A stretch of 64,000 nt of DNA from Archivesica marissinica (Eukaryota > Mollusca > Bivalvia > Venerida > Vesicomyidae): assembly GCA_014843695.1 (NCBI GenBank), contig CM026400.1, positions 14,704,323-14,768,322 on the forward strand. The letters run 5' to 3'. The notes under the pieces were generated by a model that ran no database searches, was not told where the DNA came from, and worked only from the letters and a program-made list of their open reading frames with translations. Positions 45,101 through 54,100 of the stretch are shown in pieces. Each line of letters opens with the position of its first letter. Positions within the stretch are counted from its first letter, which is position 1. The translations under genes were made by a program, and so were the position numbers.

Positions 45101-48100
45101 GTGACCATCAGTGATGATTGGTTACAGTGGTATACAAGTCAGCGACCTTAACCACTCGACCACATGGGCGGACTACAACTGAATTGAGTCTCACCCGCAC
45201 TGACATGCATGCCGAACATACTCCTACGGTTTTCTTCCGCACACGTGACATTTGGAGAGTCGTCATATGGCCTGAGAGCTGTCGCTGCCTGCTGATTACA
45301 ATAACAAACATATTATATCCGCAATCGGGTCATGTAGCGACTATCCAATTTACAACTATTGGCACTGTTTCTATGGTGATTCATTAGAACTTTATGCTTA
45401 TGTATTGTTTGTACATTTGGAATTATTGAAACAGACTTTCATAATAACTTTCATATTTTCGTATCAATATAGTACAGTCTACATCTGTTATGTCAAAGTC
45501 GGTTATGTCGAATTATCCGGTTATCTCGAAGTCGGTTCAAAGTCCCGTTTCAGACACTATCATTTTACATATAACTGGCTCCGTTTATATCGAATTTCGT
45601 TAAGTCAAACTTCGGTTATGTCGAAGTATTTTTTCGGTCCGACGGAATTCGACATAACGGATGTAGACTGTATTTATTTCATCCTATCGCATTTGTTCGT
45701 TGTTTAATCATAAGACTCGGTTAAAGTTATAGAACAGAACAGAACATAGTGTTGATTAGACTTAAGCTGTATATGGAAGACAATAAGGGTTTTATATAAC
45801 ATTCTATGCCCATTACACGTACAGAACTTGGACAGGTCGACTCTGATTTAGTCACATAGTGGTTAGTCACGTAGTAGTTAGTCATCTAGTGGTTAGTCAC
45901 GTAGTGATTAGTCACCTAGTGGTTAGTCACATAGTGGTTAGTCACATAGCGGTTAGTCACATAGTGGTTAGTCACATAGCGGTTAGTCACCTAGTGGTTA
46001 GTCACGTAGTGGTTAGTCAAGTAGTGGTTAGTCACCCTGCTACTTCTGTTTCTACTGTTGGTACCTCTGTTGCTTCTATTCTGTTATGTACGTTTAGACG
46101 TGTTTATCTCTTTTAATAATTCGTCAACATATTATAACCAACCTCGTTATACCCTCAAATTGATATCACTTCCTAGCCTGGGAACAGGCGTCGATATAGT
46201 TTGCCTGGTCAGTGAAATAAATATATTTTAACACAGAGACTATTAATTGGGCCGTATTGAGTTTCTGGTCATATCATTTTGCCAGAAGTTAAAAAAGTGA
46301 AATATCGACAGACTTGCAGCCAGGCTAATCAACTCCGAGTTCTCCGTGAGAAGAACATTTAATAATACGTTGTCTAATTTCGTTCATATTCATCAATTAT
46401 ATTGTTTGTATATGTATATAGGATATATTCCCCCAAAGCGATCCAATATGTCTAATATTGGACTGTGTGAGGGGCGTAGCGTAGCACCGAACACAGTGCC
46501 AATAGTTTACATGCAAGTTGTCGAATATTAATAATAAAGGACTGCAAGTACAAAGGTATGACGTAACGACAGTGTTTTAAACGTGTATAATGTACACTTT
46601 ATCTGTTATAAATAGGTGTATGCTTAATCAACCTTATTTTTAAAGTTTTAAATCAATTTAACGTAACAATATAATTTCAGACAAACATCACATGTGGCGG
46701 TATGAATGTCTATTCGGCTGTAAGCAACCCATACCCTACCGCGGCCCAGTACGAATACATACAGAATTCACTGGCGAACCATCCGACACAACACTTCTTC
46801 AATCTATCTGGTAAGTTCAGGTATACATTAGTCATTTGGAGACTTTTATATTTGTAATCTACTTTACTTGCTAATTAGATAAATCATATGTTATTGCATT
46901 ATAATTACAAACTCTTGCAATGTCAGCGACCGTGTGTATCTATGTTCTCGACATCTGCATGTTTATCTATGTTCTCGACATCTGCATGTGTATCTATGTT
47001 CTCGACATCTGCATGATTATCTATGTTCTCGACATCTACATGATTATCTAAGTTCTCGACATCTGCATGTGTATCTATGTTCTCGACATCTGCATGTTTA
47101 TCTATGTTCTCGACATCTGCATGATTATCTATGTTCTCGACATCTGCATGTTTATCTATGTTCTCGACATCTGCATGTGTATCTATGTTCTCGACATCTG
47201 CATGTTTATCTATGTTCTCGACATCTGCATGATTATCTATGTTCTCGACATCTACATGATTATCTATGTTCTCGACATCTGCATGTTTATCTATGTTCTC
47301 GACATCTGCATGTTTATCTATGTTCTCAGCATCTGCATGATTATCTATGATCTCGACATCTGCATGTGTATCTATGTTCTCGACATCTGCATGTGTATCT
47401 ATGTTCTCGACATCTGCATGATTATCTATGTTCTCGACATCTGCATGTTTATCTATGTTCTCGACATCTGCATGATTATCTATGTTCTCGACATCTGCAT
47501 GTTTATCTATGTTCTCGACATCTGCATGATTATCTATCTTCTCGACATCTGCATGATTATCTAAGTTCTCGACATCTGCATGTTTATCTATGTTCTCGAC
47601 ATCTGCATGATTATCTATCTTCTCGACATCTGCATGATTATCTAAGTTCTCGACATCTGCATGTTTATCTATGTTCTCGACATCTGCATGTGTATCTACG
47701 CTCTCGACATCTGCATGTTTATCTATGTTCTGGACATCTGTATGTTTATCTGCATGTGTATCTATGCTCTCGTCACCTGCATGTTTTCTATGTTCTGGAC
47801 ATATGTATGTTTATCTGCATGTGTATCTATGCTCTCGTCACCTGCATGTTTATCTATGTTCTCGACATCTGCATGTGTATCTACGCTCTCGACATATGCA
47901 TGTTTATCTATGTCACAAAACCATCTATGTTCTGGACATATGTATGTTTATCTGCATGTGTATCTATGCTCTCGTCACCTGCATGTTTATCTATGTTCTC
48001 GACATCTGCATGTGTATCTACGCTCTCGACATATGCATGTTTATCTATGTTCTGGACATATGTATGTTTATCTGCATGTGTATCTATGCTCTCGTCACCT

Positions 48101-51100
48101 GCATGTTTATCTATGTTCTCGACATCTGCATGTGTATCTACGCTCTCGACATATGCATGTTTATCTATGTTCTGGACATATGTATGTTTATCTGCATGTG
48201 TATCTATGCTCTCGTCACCTGCATGTTTATCTATGTTCTCGACATCTGCATGTGTATCTACGCTCTCGACATATGCATGTTTATCTATGTTCTGGACATA
48301 TGTATGTTTATCTGCATGTGTATCTATGCTCTCGTCACCTGCATGTTTATCTATGTTCTGACATCTGCAGTGTACTAGCTCTCGCACCTGCATGTTATCT
48401 ATGTTCTCGACATCTGCATGTGTATCTACGCTCTCGACATATGCATGTTTATCTATGTTCTGGACATATGTATGTTTATCTGCATGTGTATCTATGCTCT
48501 CGTCACCTGCATGTTTATCTATGTTCTCGACATCTGCATGTGTATCTACGCTCTCGACATATGCATGTTTATCTATGTTCTGGACATATGTATGTTTATC
48601 TGCATGTGTATCTATGCTCTCGTCACCTGCATGTTTATCTATGTTCTCGACATCTGCATGTGTATCTACGCTCTCGACATATGCATGTTTATCTATGTTC
48701 TGGACATATGTATGTTTATCTGCATGTGTATCTATGCTCTCGTCACCTGCATGTTTATCTATGTTCTCGACATCTGCATGTGTATCTACGCTCTCGACAT
48801 ATGCATGTTTATCTATGTTCTGGACATATGTATGTTTATCTGCATGTGTATCTATGCTCTCGTCACCTGCATGTTTATCTATGTTCTCGACATCTGCATG
48901 TGTATCTACGCTCTCGACATATGCATGTTTATCTATGTTCTGGACATATGTATGTTTATCTGCATGTGTATCTATGCTCTCGTCACCTGCATGTTTATCT
49001 ATGTTCTCGACATCTGCACGTGTATCTACGCTCTCGACATATGCATGTTTATCTATGTTCTGGACATATGTATGTTTATCTGCACGTGTATCTATGTTCT
49101 CTACATATGCATGTTTATCTATGGTTATATTCTTTTCAGGCAATACGCTGTTTATTAACCTTAAGGATAACCAGTATTACAATGGATCCGGTAACATTGG
49201 CAGCACGGGTTGTACCGCAACTATAACACCATTTACAGGAGACAGAACGAAAACAGGTTAGTTTACTACATGTATATACATTGCTCGTTCTTAAGGGGAC
49301 ATAGCTTCTGACATTGACCTTATATAAATACTGATTTATGATATTGTAGTTTCGTTTTGTCTGTTCTTTCATTAAACACTTAGTTATGTGTATTAATTTG
49401 GATTACACAACTGGTACGAATTTTATTAATTAAGCATTCATCACTCAATAAATATGTATACCCGTTGGTCAGTTCAATCTTCCGTTTTTAAACGGTGTGC
49501 ACTTTTTTGCTCAAAATCGTTTCTCTTTTTGTCAGTATTCTAGCAGATTTCCTCTTTATTTTCCACAACTTTTTCTCTTGTTGTTCGACTCTACATGTAC
49601 TGTGTTCTCATTGTAAACCTTATCAGAAACATATAATCGACATACTATGTTCTCCATTAAAGATGAACCACACGTGATATGCTACAAAGGGGAGACCGAA
49701 GTACCCTGCGACCCGTCGTTTTTCAATTGCACAGGTACGTTATAAAATTGTGCGCTATAAAATATTGGATGAAATGTGTGAGTATTTCTGAAAAGATGTA
49801 TACGTTCCCATATGAACTAAGCTATCGATGTCACGTTAAGCCCAAAAACAAACAATAACATAAGTCTTCATTATTACCACCGCCATTATAAATTAGTGCT
49901 ACCACAAAAATCGAAATCGGTCAAAAAATCGATATTCTGGGCAATTTCTTTGCAGAAAAATGGAATTTTCCGAATCCATGTACGGACGAGAACATTCTAG
50001 CAGGGAAGGTGAGATTTCCACATCCGTATCAAAGCAACAAGTTCCTCATGTGTGACATGTCCGGCAAGCTCTACGTCGTCATTTGTCCGAAAGGGGAGGT
50101 AACTGTACTCATTTCTTTATTTCTACAATAAGCACACATAATGGCATCGTGTACTTAGCTGCGGGAGGCCCCCAGCAATATAAATTAAAGGGGGGTTAGC
50201 GCTTAGTTTATGCAAATTTATTTTAGATCGATTGCGAAACAAGAATACGAAACCTCATTCCTGATTAATATGGCTGTCCGATTAGCGCAGTGGTTAGCGC
50301 GCTCGCTTCTCATCAATGCAACATGGGTTCGATCCTCGGACCGGGAAGTATGTGAGATGGTACGGTGATCGCCAGATCGAACAGGTGGGTTTTCTCCGGG
50401 TACTCCAGTTTCCTCCCACACGATTGACCACATTTACGCTTCCATCCGCGCCAACGGGAGTGATTAATATAAGTTGTTAAAACTCGCTTCGCAGTCGTAA
50501 AATAAATAAAGTTTTAGATGGACTCCATCGCCACGAGGGAGAGAGAAGAGGCAGTGTGGAATTTAAATGCCTTGCCTAAGGGCACAATCGTAACGGCTAC
50601 AGCTGGGCTCGAATCCCAGGTCTTACACACATAAAGCGAACGCGCGCATGCGTACATGCATGTTTACCTATATGTATCGTCCCTACCGGTTGCCCATATG
50701 AGCGACGCCTCCCGAAGATATTAGTCACTTTCGATTTTTGGAGGATAGTGCAATGATACAGACAGAGACCCTTTCCAGAATCGTCTCTGGTTCTTTCACG
50801 TGCACGGTGTAAAGCACCGACACGAGACCTGGGTTTAACGTCCCATCTGAAAGTCAGTTCATTTTATTAGGGTCAGACGGGGGATCGAACCTGCGATCCA
50901 TGGATTACCAATCCAACGTGTTAACCACTGGACTACAGATCTGTCTGAGTTATCCATTGGAATAGTGATCCATGCTTATAAGCATGTGAAAGAACCAGAG
51001 GGAAAGTGCCGTTGTGAACTTGGAAACTGTGGAGGATTACAAAAAAAGGACACGTATATATATTTATTATTAAAAGTAATTTTAGTGTCATTTCTTGTTA

Positions 51101-54100
51101 CTCCTATATTCATACAGACATTTGTTCGAAACATTATCTCCCCCCTCCCCTCATCCGAAAACCCCTCTAAACCGAAAAGCCCTCCAAACCGAACTTCTCT
51201 TCCGGTCCGGAAGCCGTTCGGTTTAGAGGGGTTCCACTGTATATAAATATACAGTCAGAGAACTGGTAGAGTATAATAAAATAGTAAAAATACATATACA
51301 TTGTATTTGTTTTTCCTAGGTATTCTATGCTGACTGCAGTCAATGTATTGGTATCAACGTCACGGTGGCTTCCAGCTGCGACACACGTTTGCAAACAGGA
51401 GTTGATAATCCATGCACCCGTGAAAATATTCTCGCAAGTGAGTTACAAACGCGGGAGGGAGTGTATGGAGTCCGTATATCTGAGAATACGGTAGTGTATG
51501 GAGTCGGTATAGTCAAGAATACGGTAATGTACGGAATCAGTATATCTGAGAATACGGTAGTGTATGGAGTCGGTATAGTCAAGAATACGGTAATGTACGG
51601 AATCCGTATATCTGAGAATACGGTAGTGTATGGAGTCCGTATGTCCGATAATACGGTAGTGTACTGTCCCGTGGGATACGGATATCCACCTCCTCCCCCC
51701 CCCCACACACACCTGTTTTAACGCAGGAGGACGAAATGCCCGTCTAGGGTTAGGGCCCTACCTTGTATCTGAATGGGGGTTTATGTGTGTTTTTTAAAAT
51801 TTATTTATCGTCGCTACCGGTTTCACATATTGGGCGACGCCTCATGGAGAGATTACTATATAGGTTTATATATCAAGCGCATTACACATGCTAAGAATTA
51901 AGGCTGGGTATCTGTACTAGAACACTTGTAACACATGCTAAGAATTAAGGCTGTTTATATGTACTGGAACACTTGTAACACATGCTAAGAATTAAGGCTG
52001 GGTATCTGTACTAGAACACTTGTAACACATGCTAAGAATTAAGGCTGGGTATCTGTACTGGAACACTTGTAACACATGCTAAGAATTAAGGCTGGGTATC
52101 TGTACTGGAATACTTTGGTAATGTTGGTCTTGTAACATGTACATATGTGTCGTATTGACAAGGAACAGAACTTTAAAGATTAGTTAATGGGTTGCTACTG
52201 AGTGACCCTCCACATAGTTAATGGGTTGCTACTGAATGACCCTCCACAGAGTTAATGGGTTGCTACTGAATGACCCTCCACATAGTTAATGGGTTGCTAC
52301 TGAATGACCATCCATATAGTTAATGGGTTGCTACTGAGTGACCCTCCACATAGTTAATGGGTTGCTACTGAATGACACTCCACAGAGTTAATGGGTTGCT
52401 ACTGAGTGACATCCACAGAGTTAATGGGTTGCTACTGAGTGGCATCCACATACTCCACAGAGTTAATGGGTTGCTACTGAGTGACATCCACATAGTTAAT
52501 GGGTTGCTACTGAGTGACATCCACATAGTTAATGGGTTGCTACTGAGTGACCCTCCACATAGTTAATGGGTTGCTACTGAGTGACATCCACAGAGTTAAT
52601 GAGTTGCTACTGAGTGCACAAAGTTAATGGGTTGCTACTAAGTGACCCTCCACATAGTTAATGGGTTGCTACTGAGTGACCTCCACAGAGTTAATGAGTT
52701 GCTACTGAGTGACCCTCCACATAGTTAATGGGTTGCTACTGAATGACCCTCCAAAGAGTTAATGGGTTGCTACTAAGTGACCTCCACAGAGTTAATGGGT
52801 TGCTACTGAGTGACCCTCCACAGAGTTAATGGGTTGCTACAGAATGACCCTCCACAGAGTTAATGGGTTGCTACTGAGTGACCCTCCATATAGTTAATGG
52901 GTTGCTACTGAGTGGCCCTCCACATAGTTAATGGGTTGCTACTGAGTGACCCTCCACAGAGTTAATGGGTTGCTACTGAGTGACCCTCCACAGAGTTAAT
53001 GGGTTGCTACTGAGTGACCCTCCATATAGTTAATGGGTTGCTACTGAGTGGCCCTCCACATAGTTAATGGGTTGCTACTGAGTGACCCTCCACATAGTTA
53101 ATGGGTTGCTACTGAGTGGCCCTCCTCATAGTTAATGGGTTGCTACTGAATGACCCTCCACAGAGTTATGTGCGGGTCAGTAAAATATATGGGGGATGAG
53201 GTGTTACCCTCCATAGAGTTATGTGGGGGTCAGTAAAATATATGGGGGTTGAGGGTCAGTAGCAAATCCAATAACGAATTTATTGCATCGATCACCTGTA
53301 ATTAAATAAATATTGGAATGTTTGTATCGATTAAGAATTTTAAAAGTGTTGAATTGTTTCTGAACGTATTTTAGTCTTGAATATAAATCGGCCTCATCAT
53401 GTAAAGTTAGAGGAACAGACGGATTTGTAGTATCGGATCGGTAGCACGCTGGACTGGTAATCCAGGGATTGCAGGTTCGATCCCCCGTCTGACCCTAATA
53501 AAATTAACAGTCTTTCAGATGGGACGTTAAACCGAGGTCTCGTGTCAGTACTTTACACCGTGCACGTAAAAGAACAAGAGGAGACTCTGGAAAGGGTCAC
53601 TGTCTGTATCATTGCACTATCCTCCAAAATCTAAAATGAATAATCTTTTCAGGAGGCGTCGCTCATATGGGTAACCGGTAGCGACGATAAATAAACGTAA
53701 AACACACATATTACAGGATGACTGCTGGCAAGAAAAACATGTCAGTATCGTTTCGGTATTTAGACGTACTTTGCTCCCATTTTCGCTGACCATGCCATTG
53801 ATGTTACTGCTGTCAGTGTAAATAATGGATGCGGCAAATAGATCTGGTTCCGTTACTGACGGGGAACTAGAAGCTAGGAGAGTATCGCGTCGTTATAACT
53901 TTAAATCATGTTAATCAAATTTCAGATAAGCTGTATTTTGCGTACCCCCGCGATCAACACAAGTATATTCACTGCGATGTCTGGGGCAAACCGTGGGAAC
54001 GTCAATGCCTTGTTGGAATGGACTGGGACCAGGGCCTGCTTACCTGTATAACGCCGTCGACTTACAATCCATGTCTTCATCATCAGCCAGGAGCTCCTTA

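Noticed and set aside
47661..49226. Frame of 521 codons running through exon 10 as an extended exon
   Set aside because: The frame joins repeat sequence to exon bases, but the strong acceptor TTCTTTTCAG at 49139 and correct phase place the exon start at 49140.
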